From Arthrobacter sp. zg-Y20 (GTDB taxonomy: Bacteria; Actinomycetota; Actinomycetes; Actinomycetales; Micrococcaceae), in NCBI RefSeq assembly GCF_030142075.1, contig NZ_CP126241.1:2666001-2730000 (forward strand): DNA of 64,000 nucleotides. Direction: 5' to 3'. Within the stretch, counting starts at the first letter, position 1, and each line of letters begins with the position of its first letter. This document shows positions 45,370 through 53,978 of the stretch, in pieces. The notes under the pieces are model-generated. The model had not been told where the DNA came from and searched no databases. It was given only the letters and a program-made list of their open reading frames with translations. The position numbers were made by a program, and so were the translations under genes.

Positions 45370-46590
45370 TCATCGTCCGAATACGCTCTTGAACATAGCT
45401 GCGCCGGCCTTGCCAATGGCACCCTCCACAGCCTCCTTGGCATCACTGGCCAGCTCTTTGGCCTTGGCGGCTGCCTTCACAACCGTTTCGTTCTCGGTAA
45501 CGGAATTCCAGACGTCCCGGGCTTTGTCACCTGCCGCCTGTGTCAAGCTACGGCCACCAAAGATATCCAACTCGGTGTCCACCGCCCATGAAATGGCCAT
45601 GCCAACGCCAAAGCCCACTACGGTCCCCACCGGGCCGCCGATCATCGTACCGACTGCGGCACCCGCATAGCCTGCACCCAGACCCGCGACCACACTCGTC
45701 CCGGCACGGAAAATGGCTTTCTCATTCGCCTGCCCTTCAATGTCCGCCTCCGACATCCCGGGATTTGCTTCCCGCAACCGGTTAATCTCGTCCTGGCGTT
45801 CATTACCGAAAGTTAGCAGGCCCCCGCCAACCACCATCACGGGACCGGCTGCACGCGCCGCCTTGCTGATCTTCGTGGCATCACGGAATTCATCTGGAAC
45901 CACCGCCCACTTGTCCGGGTTCGCATCCACGTATCTTGCGTAGCGCTGCGAGGCGTTATACAGCTTTTCGTTGACCTCGGGCCGGAGATCGTAGTAGTTG
46001 CGGGGGCCTGCAGCCGAGTGTGCACCCCGGGATTTCGCGCCGCCGCGCAACGTATCAACCGTATTAAGGATGAATCCACCGTTTTCAGTCGACGCGAAGG
46101 AGAAGAGCGGATTGGTTTCCCCCGTGGCCTCGGAAAGGGCCTGAACGCATTCCTGTTCCAGTTGGAGGATTTCGGCGGCAAGGGTGTTGACCCGGCCCTG
46201 GAGCAGATCGCCCGCGGCACGCATCTGCGGTGCGTCTTCCTCGGTGCAGGCTGCGCTGTTGACGAAAGCATTATGGCCGGCGATATCGGCCCACAGGACA
46301 GCCCGCGCTCCTTCCAACGCGGCAATGCCGTCGGCAAACGCCTCCAAGGCCCTTGCGGCCTGCACCGAAACAGCACTGACGAAGTTGCCGTGCGGCGTGA
46401 TGTCGGAGAACACGCCGTACACCTGGTCGGCCTCAGGGGCAATATACGCAGTCTGCAAACCATTCCATGTCGCCGAGACATCCAGGATGGCGTTTTCAAG
46501 CTGCGGGCCGGCATCTGAGAGTCCCCTGGCCCCGGCTTGCAGGTGCGCCGGCGAGGGCCAGCCGGACAAGCCTGTTGTGTCGATGGCCAT
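45370..46590 (-). CDS. Candidate ESX (type VII) effector with WxG-type head and glycine-zipper tail
   Basis: 406 aa. The first about 150 residues are helical, with GWPSPAHLQAG and a WNG (W42-G44) hairpin motif like WXG100/LXG heads. The middle is variable. The C-terminal part has a hydrophobic glycine-rich stretch (247-261) and a glycine zipper (about 297-336, GLGAGYAGAAVGTMIGGPVG), then a Lys/Ala helix. Glycine-zipper regions in known LXG toxins insert in membranes. The ATG at 46590 follows the small ESX partner's stop by one base, so it is translationally coupled. A resident membrane role rather than a toxin is not excluded. Confidence 0.72.
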   Translation of the reverse strand: MAIDTTGLSGWPSPAHLQAGARGLSDAGPQLENAILDVSATWNGLQTAYIAPEADQVYGVFSDITPHGNFVSAVSVQAARALEAFADGIAALEGARAVLWADIAGHNAFVNSAACTEEDAPQMRAAGDLLQGRVNTLAAEILQLEQECVQALSEATGETNPLFSFASTENGGFILNTVDTLRGGAKSRGAHSAAGPRNYYDLRPEVNEKLYNASQRYARYVDANPDKWAVVPDEFRDATKISKAARAAGPVMVVGGGLLTFGNERQDEINRLREANPGMSEADIEGQANEKAIFRAGTSVVAGLGAGYAGAAVGTMIGGPVGTVVGFGVGMAISWAVDTELDIFGGRSLTQAAGDKARDVWNSVTENETVVKAAAKAKELASDAKEAVEGAIGKAGAAMFKSVFGR

Positions 46591-46591
46591 G

Positions 46592-46960
46592 TCAGGACAC
46601 CGCCGAAACGCTGCGGGCACCCGAGGCTGCCGGGTCGTGATCCAGTTGCGGTACCTGGTTCACGCTCCGCCGGCCCGATTCGGCCATGTCCATGTCGCCC
46701 TGGATGTATGCGCTGACCGCTTGCCCCACACCGTCCACGGCATTTTCCACACGGGCAGCCGCGAATTGTCCCTGCTGGGAAAGCATTTCGCCCACTTCGA
46801 TAAGCGCTGCTGCCACGGCAGCGCTCCCACAACTGTTAGCGGCGTCATCGTAGGCGACGTCGACCGCTCTGATTGCATTCCAAATGCCTTCGTCATCACG
46901 CGCCCTCGCCAATATCCCCGAGCACGTAGCAACATCTATGCTGTAACCGTTCAGACCCAT
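46592..46960 (-). CDS. Small helical ESX-substrate-like protein with YxxxD motif
   Basis: 122 aa. Two predicted amphipathic helices, then AYIQGDMDMAESGRR, where Y85-D89 forms the YxxxD/E type VII secretion signal in the usual place after the second helix. Resembles the DUF6507 / EspC-like group of actinobacterial small proteins. It probably pairs with the effector encoded next (one-base gap) to form the secreted heterodimer. Preceded by the palindromic promoter at 47025-47072. Confidence 0.72.
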   Translation of the reverse strand: MGLNGYSIDVATCSGILARARDDEGIWNAIRAVDVAYDDAANSCGSAAVAAALIEVGEMLSQQGQFAAARVENAVDGVGQAVSAYIQGDMDMAESGRRSVNQVPQLDHDPAASGARSVSAVS

Positions 46961-47024
46961 GATTTACTGATCCCCCGATAGTTCATTTACAGGCCGCAAA
47001 ACAATGTGCATTGTCCGGAACGGA

Positions 47025-47072
47025 ACATTACCGGCGATCACCGCCTTTTACCATGGGCAGAACTACCCATGG
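47025..47072 (-). promoter_or_regulatory. Promoter and palindromic operator of the ESX effector operon
   Basis: A dyad with arms CCATGGGCAG and CTACCCATGG around AA (47051-47072, one mismatch) shares the core ATGGGYAGAACTACCCAT with the dyad at 42901-42926. A candidate -10 TAATGT at 47030-47025 places the dyad centre 36.5 bp from its near edge, exactly as at the other site. Start codon is 65 bp downstream of the -10. Confidence 0.75.
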
Positions 47073-47095
47073 AAATGCTGCATATACCGGCCCGG

Positions 47096-48250
47096 CTACC
47101 GCAGGGCGGCCGAGGCGGCCAGCCGTGACACGGCCTCGGTAAGCACCTCGGATGAACAGGCGAAATTCAGGCGGGCGAATCCGGCACCCTGCCGGCCGAA
47201 CCGCAGTCCCGGTTCCAACGCCACCCGCGCATGGTCCAAGGCGAACGCAGCCGGATCATCACCCCAGCCCGCCGCACCGAAGTCCAGCCAGGCAAGGTAG
47301 CCGGCCGACGGCGCACGGTAGCCGACCCCGGGCAAATGCTCCGCCAGCAGCTCCCCCAGCAGTATCCGGTTTTCCGCCAGTGATTCCATCACCCCGGCCA
47401 GCCAAGGGCCGCCGTCGTTGTACGCCGCTGTTGTGGCATGCAGGCCCAGGATGCTGGTGCGGGCGGACACTTCCGCCGGCATGGAGTCCAGCTGCAGCCG
47501 GGTCCGTTCACTTGCCGCCGCCATCACGGCGCACTTGGTGCCGGCAATGTTCCAGGCCTTGCTGGCGGCGGTGACGCAGATGCCGAACTCCCGCGCGTTG
47601 TCGGACACCGTGAGGTACGGGGTGAAGGAGTCTGGCGAATACGTCAGCGGCGCATGGATTTCGTCGCTGATCACGGCCACGCCGTACTTCGCGGACAGGT
47701 CGGCGAGCGCACGCAGGGTGCCGGCGGAGTGGACCAGTCCCAGCGGGTTGTGCGGATTGCACAGCAACAGGGCATCAGCGCCGCGGGCAAAGGCGCGCTC
47801 GATGTTGGCCAGGTCCAGCGTCCAGCCCTCTGCGCTGGGCAGCAGCGGCACTTCCACCACGGAGGCATCAGCTTCCACTGGCAGTTCGAAGAACGGCGGA
47901 TACACCGGCGGGGTGATCACCACACTGCCGTCCACCGGCACCGTCTGCCGCAGGCATTCCACAATCGCCACGCTCACGTCCGTAGTGCACCGGACATCCC
48001 CCGGCTCCACCGTCCAGCCCCAGGTCCGGGCAGCGAACCCGGCAAAGGCCTGCGCCACCATACCGGGCCCGGCGATGTAACCCGTGTCCGATGCCAGCAC
48101 CCGGTCGATGACGGCCTGCTGCACGGGTTTGGCCAGCGGATAATCCATTTCGGCCACGAACAGGGGCAGCACGTCCTGCGGATACGTCTGCCATTTCCAG
48201 CTGGTCCGCTCCCGCAGTGCGGCCAGCGGCTCGGCGGAGATCTTCGTCAT
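47096..48250 (-). CDS. MalY/PatB-type PLP-dependent C-S lyase or aminotransferase
   Basis: 384 aa, fold-type I. Seen: FVAEMDYPLAKPV, the NPHNPLG motif, SDEIHAPLTY and the PLP lysine in TAASKAWNIAGTK. The ATG at 48250 gives MTKISAEPLAAL; the frame further upstream lies over a divergent gene. MalY/PatB proteins cleave cystathionine (methionine synthesis) and sometimes moonlight as regulators; which one applies is open. Divergent from the methyltransferase gene. Confidence 0.9.
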   Translation of the reverse strand: MTKISAEPLAALRERTSWKWQTYPQDVLPLFVAEMDYPLAKPVQQAVIDRVLASDTGYIAGPGMVAQAFAGFAARTWGWTVEPGDVRCTTDVSVAIVECLRQTVPVDGSVVITPPVYPPFFELPVEADASVVEVPLLPSAEGWTLDLANIERAFARGADALLLCNPHNPLGLVHSAGTLRALADLSAKYGVAVISDEIHAPLTYSPDSFTPYLTVSDNAREFGICVTAASKAWNIAGTKCAVMAAASERTRLQLDSMPAEVSARTSILGLHATTAAYNDGGPWLAGVMESLAENRILLGELLAEHLPGVGYRAPSAGYLAWLDFGAAGWGDDPAAFALDHARVALEPGLRFGRQGAGFARLNFACSSEVLTEAVSRLAASAALR

Positions 48251-48304
48251 GCCGCCCAACCTACAGCTAACGCGGCTGCACGCAGAAGAACTAGGCTGGT
48301 GGGC

Positions 48305-49534
48305 ATGCCTGATACTTCCCTTGCACACGTTCTGACCCCCGAGGGATGGCAGCTGCTGAACTCGCTCCCCCCGTATCTCGAATCCGAGTCCCTGAAGCTG
48401 AACACGGAGCTGCGCAAGGCCGGGCATTCCCCCGAGCTGGTGGCCGCCGTGCTGACCCAGGCGAAGCTGCGGATGAAGGCCCGGGCAAAGTTCGGCCCGT
48501 TCGCGGAGCACATGGTCTTCACCGCCCCGGGATTGGAGCAGGCCACCAGGCTCAATGTTGCGGCCCTGCATGCCCAGCGCTACCAGGCGGCCGGCCTGGC
48601 CAAGGTGGCCGACCTCGGCTGCGGAATCGGCGCCGATTCCCTGGCCCTGGCCACGCTGGACCGACAGGTAACCTCCGTGGAGCTCGACGAGGTTACGGCC
48701 GCCGCGGCCACCATCAACCTGATGCCCTGGCCCGAGGCCACCGTGGTGCAGGGACGGGCGGAGGAGTTCGACCTGACCGGATTCGACGGCGTGTGGCTGG
48801 ATCCCGCGCGCCGCACCACCTCGACGTCGGGAACCACCCGCATCTTTGACCCGGAGGCCTTTTCCCCTCCCCTGTCCTTTGTGGAGTCCCTGGCCGATTC
48901 CGGGCTGCCGGTAGGCGTGAAGATGGGCCCGGGCATTCCGCACGAGGCGCTGCCGGCGAACTGCGAAGCGCAGTGGGTCTCCGTAGACGGCGACGTCACG
49001 GAAGCCACGCTGTGGTTCAACGCGCTCCGCCGCGACGGCGTCCGCCGGGCGGCGCTGGTTATCGGCGCCGCCGGTGCCGCTGAACTGACCTCGCCGGTGG
49101 ATTACGACGCCGGCGCCCAGGACGTGCAGGTGGGTCCGGCCGAGGGCTACCTCTACGAACCCGACGGCGCCGTGATCCGAGCCGGGCTGGTGGCCGATGT
49201 CGCCCGCACCTTGGAGGGGCATCTGCTGGATGAGCACATTGCCTACATCTGCGCACCTGAGCTGCGCGAGACGCCGTTTGCCCGGGCCTACCGCATCCTC
49301 GAGGTGCGCCCCTACAACGTCAAGGCGCTGAAGGCCTGGGTGAAGGAAAACCGCATCGGCGTGCTGGACATCAAAAAGCGCGGCATGTCCGTGACGCCCG
49401 AGGAAGTACGCAAGGCCCTGCTCGCCGGTTCCGGAAAGGGACCGGGCAAAGCGGACAACAAGGCCACACTGGTCCTCACCCGGATCGGGGAAGACCGTGT
49501 GGCCCTGGTGGTGGAGCCGGTCCCCGCCGCCTGA
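48305..49534 (+). CDS. Class I SAM-dependent methyltransferase with THUMP-like C-terminus
   Basis: 409 aa. The SAM-binding motif VADLGCGIGADSLALA is near residue 100 and WLDPARRT follows, the DPAR variant of the NPPY catalytic motif seen in RNA methyltransferase-like proteins. The C-terminal part (RAYRILEVRPYNVKALKAWV) is the THUMP-like domain of actinobacterial homologues. Target RNA unknown. The ATG at 48305 is preferred to any start inside the antisense malY gene. Confidence 0.88.
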   Translation: MPDTSLAHVLTPEGWQLLNSLPPYLESESLKLNTELRKAGHSPELVAAVLTQAKLRMKARAKFGPFAEHMVFTAPGLEQATRLNVAALHAQRYQAAGLAKVADLGCGIGADSLALATLDRQVTSVELDEVTAAAATINLMPWPEATVVQGRAEEFDLTGFDGVWLDPARRTTSTSGTTRIFDPEAFSPPLSFVESLADSGLPVGVKMGPGIPHEALPANCEAQWVSVDGDVTEATLWFNALRRDGVRRAALVIGAAGAAELTSPVDYDAGAQDVQVGPAEGYLYEPDGAVIRAGLVADVARTLEGHLLDEHIAYICAPELRETPFARAYRILEVRPYNVKALKAWVKENRIGVLDIKKRGMSVTPEEVRKALLAGSGKGPGKADNKATLVLTRIGEDRVALVVEPVPAA

Positions 49535-49576
49535 GCCGCATACCGGGAGCCGCCGGCGGCCGGCAGGGACGCTCCC

Positions 49577-50389
49577 TCAGGCGCGGGAGAACTCGCTGGC
49601 CGCCCGGACCTGCTCAGGCGTGGGCCGCACACCCGTGTAAAGCACAAACTGCTCCTCGGCCTGGATGGCAATGACCTCCGCGCCAGTGATGACCGGTTTG
49701 CCGGCAGCCCGCGCGGCCGTGATCAGCGGGGTCTCGGCAGGCAGCGCGACGACGTCGAACACCACCTTCGCGGCAGCCACGGCGTCGTCAGTGAAGGACT
49801 GCACGTCCTCGTCCCGGCCCGCCATGCCCAGCGGTGTCACGTTGATGAGCAGGTCCGCCGTCGAGGTTCCCGGGTCCGGCTGCCACGCGAAGTCATACAG
49901 GTCCGCCAGCGTCCGCCCGGCGGCCTCGTTGCGGGCCGCCACGGTGACGTCGGAGAAGCCCGCATCCCGCAGGGCCGCGGCGACAGCCTTGGCCATGCCG
50001 CCGGACCCGCGCAGCAGCACTGAGTGCGAGGCCGGGACGCTGTGGTCCCGCAGCAGCCGGGCGATGGCGAGGTAGTCCGTGTTGTAAGCGGTGAGCACGC
50101 CGTCGTCGTTGACGATGGTGTTCACGGAGTCGATGGCCTTGGCAGAAGGGTCCATCCGGTCCACCAGTGCAATCACCTCCTCCTTGTACGGCATGGACAC
50201 TGCCGCGCCCCGGATCGGCAGCCCGCGCACCCCGGCAATGGCCTGCGCCAAGTCGGTGGGGGCAAAGGCCTTGTAGACGTAGTTCAGGCCCAGCTCGTCA
50301 TACAGGTAGTTGTGGAAACGGGTTCCGATGTTGCTCGGCCTGGCGGCCAGGGAGATGCACAGGGTCATGTCTTTGTTCAGGATCGGCAT
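49577..50389 (-). CDS. Shikimate dehydrogenase-like protein (AroE family)
   Basis: 270 aa with a C-terminal Rossmann domain (LLRGSGGMAKAVAAALRDAG) and NTDYLAIARLL; the catalytic Lys-Asp context is SMPYKE and NTDY. The usual shikimate-binding N-terminal motif (HSxSPxxHN) is replaced by ARPSNIGTRFHN, so the substrate may not be shikimate. A separate aroE for aromatic amino acid synthesis is therefore expected elsewhere. A CATAAT element ends 6 bp upstream of the ATG, suggesting a leaderless mRNA. It is divergent from the YbdK-type gene. Confidence 0.8.
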   Translation of the reverse strand: MPILNKDMTLCISLAARPSNIGTRFHNYLYDELGLNYVYKAFAPTDLAQAIAGVRGLPIRGAAVSMPYKEEVIALVDRMDPSAKAIDSVNTIVNDDGVLTAYNTDYLAIARLLRDHSVPASHSVLLRGSGGMAKAVAAALRDAGFSDVTVAARNEAAGRTLADLYDFAWQPDPGTSTADLLINVTPLGMAGRDEDVQSFTDDAVAAAKVVFDVVALPAETPLITAARAAGKPVITGAEVIAIQAEEQFVLYTGVRPTPEQVRAASEFSRA

Positions 50390-50395
50390 CTGTCC

Positions 50396-50401
50396 ATTAT
50401 G
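50396..50401 (-). promoter_or_regulatory. Candidate -10 element giving a leaderless aroE-like transcript
   Basis: CATAAT on the minus strand is followed by GGACAG and then the ATG at 50389, so transcription would begin at or next to the start codon. No convincing -35 is visible. The rest of the spacer 50402-50564 contains no other feature I can support. Confidence 0.4.
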
Positions 50402-50564
50402 GCTGCCGGCACGGCTGCAGCTCGCGCCGGTGCCGCGGCGCAGGACCGGTTCGGCGTAACAGGTCTGCCGGTGCTGTCCGCGGCGATAGGATTGGGAAGG
50501 TTCTCAAGCGCAAAGATGCGGGTCCGGGCGCTGTTAGTTGGTAATGCATGAAGCAGGAGACAGT

Positions 50565-51710
50565 TTGGAAATCGAGTTCGCCAAGTCCGCGCAGTCAACC
50601 CTTGGAGTCGAGTGGGAACTCGCCCTCGTGGACGGCCGTACGGGCGACCTGGTCTCAGTAGCGGACCAGGTGCTGTCCGGTGTCAACGCCAATGATCCTG
50701 CACTGCGGGCCGATGAAGAGCATCCGCACATCAAGCAGGAACTGCTGGAAAACACCGTGGAGCTGGTGACCGGCGTATGCACCACCGTGGCCGAAGCCAA
50801 GGCCGACCTCACCCGTTCACTGGAGGCGGTCCGCCGGGTCACCGACCCGATGGGCGTGGAACTGTTCTGCTCCGGTTCGCACCCGTTCAGCACGCCGCGC
50901 TCCCAGCCGGTCACGGACAAGGAACGCTACGCCAAACTCATTGACCGCACGCAGTGGTGGGGCCAGCAGATGCTGATCTACGGCGTGCACGTGCATGTGG
51001 GCCTGGACAGCCGGGACAAGGTGCTGCCCGTCCTCGACGGCCTGGTCAACTACTTCCCGCATTTCCAGGCCCTTTCCGCTTCCTCGCCGTTCTGGTCCGG
51101 GGATGACACGGGCTACGCCTCCCAGCGGGCCCTGATGTTCCAGCAGCTGCCCACCGCCGGACTGCCGTTCCAGTTCGGTTCCTGGACCGAATACGAGGCT
51201 TACGTCGCGGACATGTTCACCACCGGGGTCATTGACTCCATCAGTGAAATCCGCTGGGATATCCGGCCCGTCCCCGGCCTGGGCACCATTGAAATGCGGG
51301 TATGCGACGGACTGGCGAACCTGCAGGACGTGGGTGCCATAGCCGCCCTGACCCAGTGCCTGGTCCACGAATTCTCCTCGATCATCGACGCCGGCGGCAC
51401 CATTGCCACCATGCCCCCGTGGCATGTGCAGGAAAACAAATGGCGGGCGGCCCGCTACGGGCTGGAAGCCATCGTGATCCTGGACGCGGAGGGCAACGAA
51501 AAGCTGGTCACCGAGCACCTGCTCGAAGACGTGCTGCCCCGGCTGGAACCGGTTGCGGAGCAGCTGGGATGCAGCGCGGAACTGGCCGACGTGCGGACCA
51601 TCATCGAGCGCGGTGCCGGCTACCAGCGGCAGCGGCGGGTGGCTGCGGAGAACGACGGCGACCTGCGCGCCGTCGTCCTCGACGGGATCGCCCAGCTCCG
51701 CGGCGCCTAG
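50565..51710 (+). CDS. Carboxylate-amine ligase YbdK, glutamate-cysteine ligase type 2
   Basis: 381 aa (TTG start) of the GCS2/YbdK family: [21 protein letters not shown] at the beginning, [11 protein letters not shown] and [17 protein letters not shown] in the active-site region. YbdK proteins have weak glutamate-cysteine ligase activity; in actinobacteria a role in glutathione-like or other amide formation is possible. TTG 50565 has AGGAG 4 nt upstream and matches homologues; the ATG at 50544 lies in frame without a ribosome site. Its stop overlaps the stop of tsaD. Confidence 0.88.
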   Translation: MEIEFAKSAQSTLGVEWELALVDGRTGDLVSVADQVLSGVNANDPALRADEEHPHIKQELLENTVELVTGVCTTVAEAKADLTRSLEAVRRVTDPMGVELFCSGSHPFSTPRSQPVTDKERYAKLIDRTQWWGQQMLIYGVHVHVGLDSRDKVLPVLDGLVNYFPHFQALSASSPFWSGDDTGYASQRALMFQQLPTAGLPFQFGSWTEYEAYVADMFTTGVIDSISEIRWDIRPVPGLGTIEMRVCDGLANLQDVGAIAALTQCLVHEFSSIIDAGGTIATMPPWHVQENKWRAARYGLEAIVILDAEGNEKLVTEHLLEDVLPRLEPVAEQLGCSAELADVRTIIERGAGYQRQRRVAAENDGDLRAVVLDGIAQLRGA

Positions 51711-52786
51711 GCGCCGGCCGGCAGGTGGACTGTGGTCACCGGCAGGGACGGGTCCGTGCCGAAGCCGATGCCGGAGGGTTCGCCGCCGGCCATGACCACC
51801 TGGGCTCCCAGCGCCGCCACCATGGCCCCGTTGTCGGTGCACAGCGAAATGGGCGGTACCCGCAGGGTGATTCCGGCAGCGGCGCACCGTTCACCGGTCA
51901 GTGCCCGGAGCCGCGAATTGGCGGCCACTCCCCCTCCCAGCAGCAGGTTCGTGATGCCGTGCTCGGTGCAGGCCAGCACTGCCTTGGCGGTGATGACGTC
52001 CACCACGGCTTCCTGGAAGGACGCTGCAATATCAGCCACCGGCGGTTCCTGCCCCGCGGCCTCGTACTGCTCCACGCAGCGGGCCACGGCCGTCTTCAGC
52101 CCGGAGAAGGACCAGTCGTAACGGTGCGGCCCGGGCGCATCCGGCGTCCCCATGTACTTGGGCTGGGTGAGTCCGCGCGGGAAGCGGATGGCCAACGGAT
52201 CACCCTCGCGGGCCAGCCGGTCGATGGCCGGTCCGCCGGGGTACCCCAGGCCGAGGATGCGGGCCACCTTGTCGTAGGCCTCGCCCGCGGCGTCGTCGAT
52301 GGTGGAGCCGAGCAGTTCCACGTTGTCGGTCAGGGAAGCCACCTTCAGGATTTCGGTGTGCCCGCCGGAAACCAGCAGCGCCCCGAGGTTCTCCGGCAGC
52401 GCCCCGCCGTCGAGCACACCCACACCCACGTGCGCCACGAGGTGGTTGATGGCGTACAGCGGTTTGCCGGTGGCCAGGGCCAGGGCCTTGGCGGCGCTGA
52501 CGCCCACCATCAACGCACCGGACAGGCCGGGGCCGGAGGTCACCGCAATGGCGTCGAGCTCGGCAAGGCTGACGCCTGCTTCGGCCAGGGCGGCCTGCAG
52601 GGCCGGCACCACGGCGTCCAGGTGCGCCCGGGACGCGATCTCCGGAATGACCCCGCCGAAGCGGACGTGTTCGTCCATGGAGGAGGACACCGTGTTGGTC
52701 AGCAGCGCCGTGCCGCGGACAATCCCGATGCCGGTCTCGTCGCAGGAGGATTCGATGCCAAGCACCAGGGGTTCGGTGCGGTTCAT
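51707..52786 (-). CDS. tsaD: tRNA N6-threonylcarbamoyladenosine synthase catalytic subunit
   Basis: 359 aa. Transfers threonylcarbamoyl to A37 of ANN-decoding tRNAs together with TsaB and TsaE. Seen: [15 protein letters not shown], the metal-binding [10 protein letters not shown] (HxxxH), VSGGHTEI and the C-terminal [12 protein letters not shown]. Last gene of the alr-tsaE-tsaB-rimI-tsaD block; its ATG overlaps the rimI stop by 4 bp. In M. tuberculosis tsaD is followed by groES; here 14 kb separate them. Confidence 0.97.
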   Translation of the reverse strand: MNRTEPLVLGIESSCDETGIGIVRGTALLTNTVSSSMDEHVRFGGVIPEIASRAHLDAVVPALQAALAEAGVSLAELDAIAVTSGPGLSGALMVGVSAAKALALATGKPLYAINHLVAHVGVGVLDGGALPENLGALLVSGGHTEILKVASLTDNVELLGSTIDDAAGEAYDKVARILGLGYPGGPAIDRLAREGDPLAIRFPRGLTQPKYMGTPDAPGPHRYDWSFSGLKTAVARCVEQYEAAGQEPPVADIAASFQEAVVDVITAKAVLACTEHGITNLLLGGGVAANSRLRALTGERCAAAGITLRVPPISLCTDNGAMVAALGAQVVMAGGEPSGIGFGTDPSLPVTTVHLPAGA

Positions 52787-53277
52787 TTGCTGTCCTTCTT
52801 ATCTGGTGCACCGGACCACGCGGCCAGCGGCAGGCGCATGATCAGGGCGCTGGCGCCGTCGCGGTAGTAGCGGGGGCGGATGTGGATCTGTTCGAAGCCG
52901 AACCAGCGGTAGAGGCGCTGGGCGCGGGGGTTGTCATCGCGTACTTCCAGCAGCACGTCTTCGGCGCCGCGCTGCTGGGCCTCGTCCACGAGCATGGCCA
53001 GCAACCGGGAGCCAATGCCGGCGCCTTCCTTCTCGGGTACCACGGCAATGGTCTGGACGTCCGCGATCGGCAGCACGCACATCAGCCCGGCGTAGCCGAT
53101 CACCGTGCCGTCCGCGTCTTCGGCCACGTAGTAGGAGCGCGTCTCGGTCTGCGCCAGTTCGTCGTGGAACATCTGCAGCGGCCACGCGTCGACCGGGAAC
53201 AGCCGGCGTTCCAGGGCGTCCACGGCGGGAATGTCCTCGGCGGTCATGGGCCGCAGCCGTACGCCGGGGGCGCTCAC
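52783..53277 (-). CDS. rimI: Ribosomal protein alanine N-acetyltransferase
   Basis: 164-aa GNAT enzyme. [20 protein letters not shown] starts the domain; the acetyl-CoA pattern is [16 protein letters not shown], then [19 protein letters not shown]. RimI acetylates the N-terminus of ribosomal protein S18. The GTG at 53277 overlaps the tsaB stop by 4 bp and fits the family start; longer readings run into tsaB. Confidence 0.93.
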   Translation of the reverse strand: MSAPGVRLRPMTAEDIPAVDALERRLFPVDAWPLQMFHDELAQTETRSYYVAEDADGTVIGYAGLMCVLPIADVQTIAVVPEKEGAGIGSRLLAMLVDEAQQRGAEDVLLEVRDDNPRAQRLYRWFGFEQIHIRPRYYRDGASALIMRLPLAAWSGAPDKKDSK

Positions 53278-53951
53278 AGGGCGCGCTTCCGCGGGCCGGG
53301 AACCTTGGCATCGGATTCGCGCAGGTACAGCGGGGTGCTCGCCAGCAGGGGCAGGCCCCGGGCCAGCCGGACGACGGCGGTTCGGCCCAACGCTTCGGCG
53401 GTGGGCTGGGCGGCGGCAAAGTCCTCCACGGCATGCAGGATTTCGGGATAGAGCCCGGCACCGGCACCGTAGACGGGCAGCGCCGGTACTGCGGCCGGGT
53501 CCCCGACGTGCGGCCCCTCGAGCAGTTCGGGTGTTCCGCCGGTGCTTCGGTAGCTGGCCCAGTAGACCTCTTTGCGGCGAGCGTCGGTGGCGACGGCGAA
53601 CTCGTCGATGCCCAGGCGCCACGCGTCCAGGGCGGCGTCCACGGCGATCGCGTCCAGGCTCATCACCCCGTGCAGCGGTTTATCCCAGGCGAAGGCGAGG
53701 GTGCGGGCCGTTGCGATCCCGGCGCGCAGTCCGGTGAACGGTCCCGGGCCGACGCCCACCACCACGGCGTCGAGGTCCGCTCCGGCGACACCGGCCTCAG
53801 CCAGCAGGGCGGCGATGCCGGGAGCCAGGACTTCGGCGTGGGAGCGGGTGTCGGCGGTGGCAAAGGAGCCCAGGACCTCCCCTTCCCCGTTGAGCAGAGC
53901 CGCACTGGCTATGGCGGAGGTATCGATGGAGAGAATCAGCACGGGTACCAT
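53274..53951 (-). CDS. tsaB: tRNA threonylcarbamoyladenosine biosynthesis protein TsaB
   Basis: 225 aa, ASKHA-fold partner of TsaD. Seen: [16 protein letters not shown] at the N-terminus, [30 protein letters not shown] and [13 protein letters not shown]. It forms the TsaB-TsaD heterodimer that TsaE activates. ATG at 53951; 27 bp separate it from tsaE, the only real gap in the block. Confidence 0.95.
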   Translation of the reverse strand: MVPVLILSIDTSAIASAALLNGEGEVLGSFATADTRSHAEVLAPGIAALLAEAGVAGADLDAVVVGVGPGPFTGLRAGIATARTLAFAWDKPLHGVMSLDAIAVDAALDAWRLGIDEFAVATDARRKEVYWASYRSTGGTPELLEGPHVGDPAAVPALPVYGAGAGLYPEILHAVEDFAAAQPTAEALGRTAVVRLARGLPLLASTPLYLRESDAKVPGPRKRAL

Positions 53952-53978
53952 TCTACCGGCGCGTGCCGGGCGCTCCCT

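Noticed and set aside
47438-48304. Long N-terminal extension of the methyltransferase opposite malY
   Set aside because: Entirely antisense to the conserved MalY gene; family homology starts at the ATG 48305.
48251-49237. Long N-terminal extension of MalY opposite the methyltransferase gene
   Set aside because: Antisense to the conserved methyltransferase; MTKISAEPLAAL at 48250 is the normal start.
49577-50389. Canonical shikimate dehydrogenase aroE
   Set aside because: The shikimate-binding motif is not present, so only a family-level call was made.
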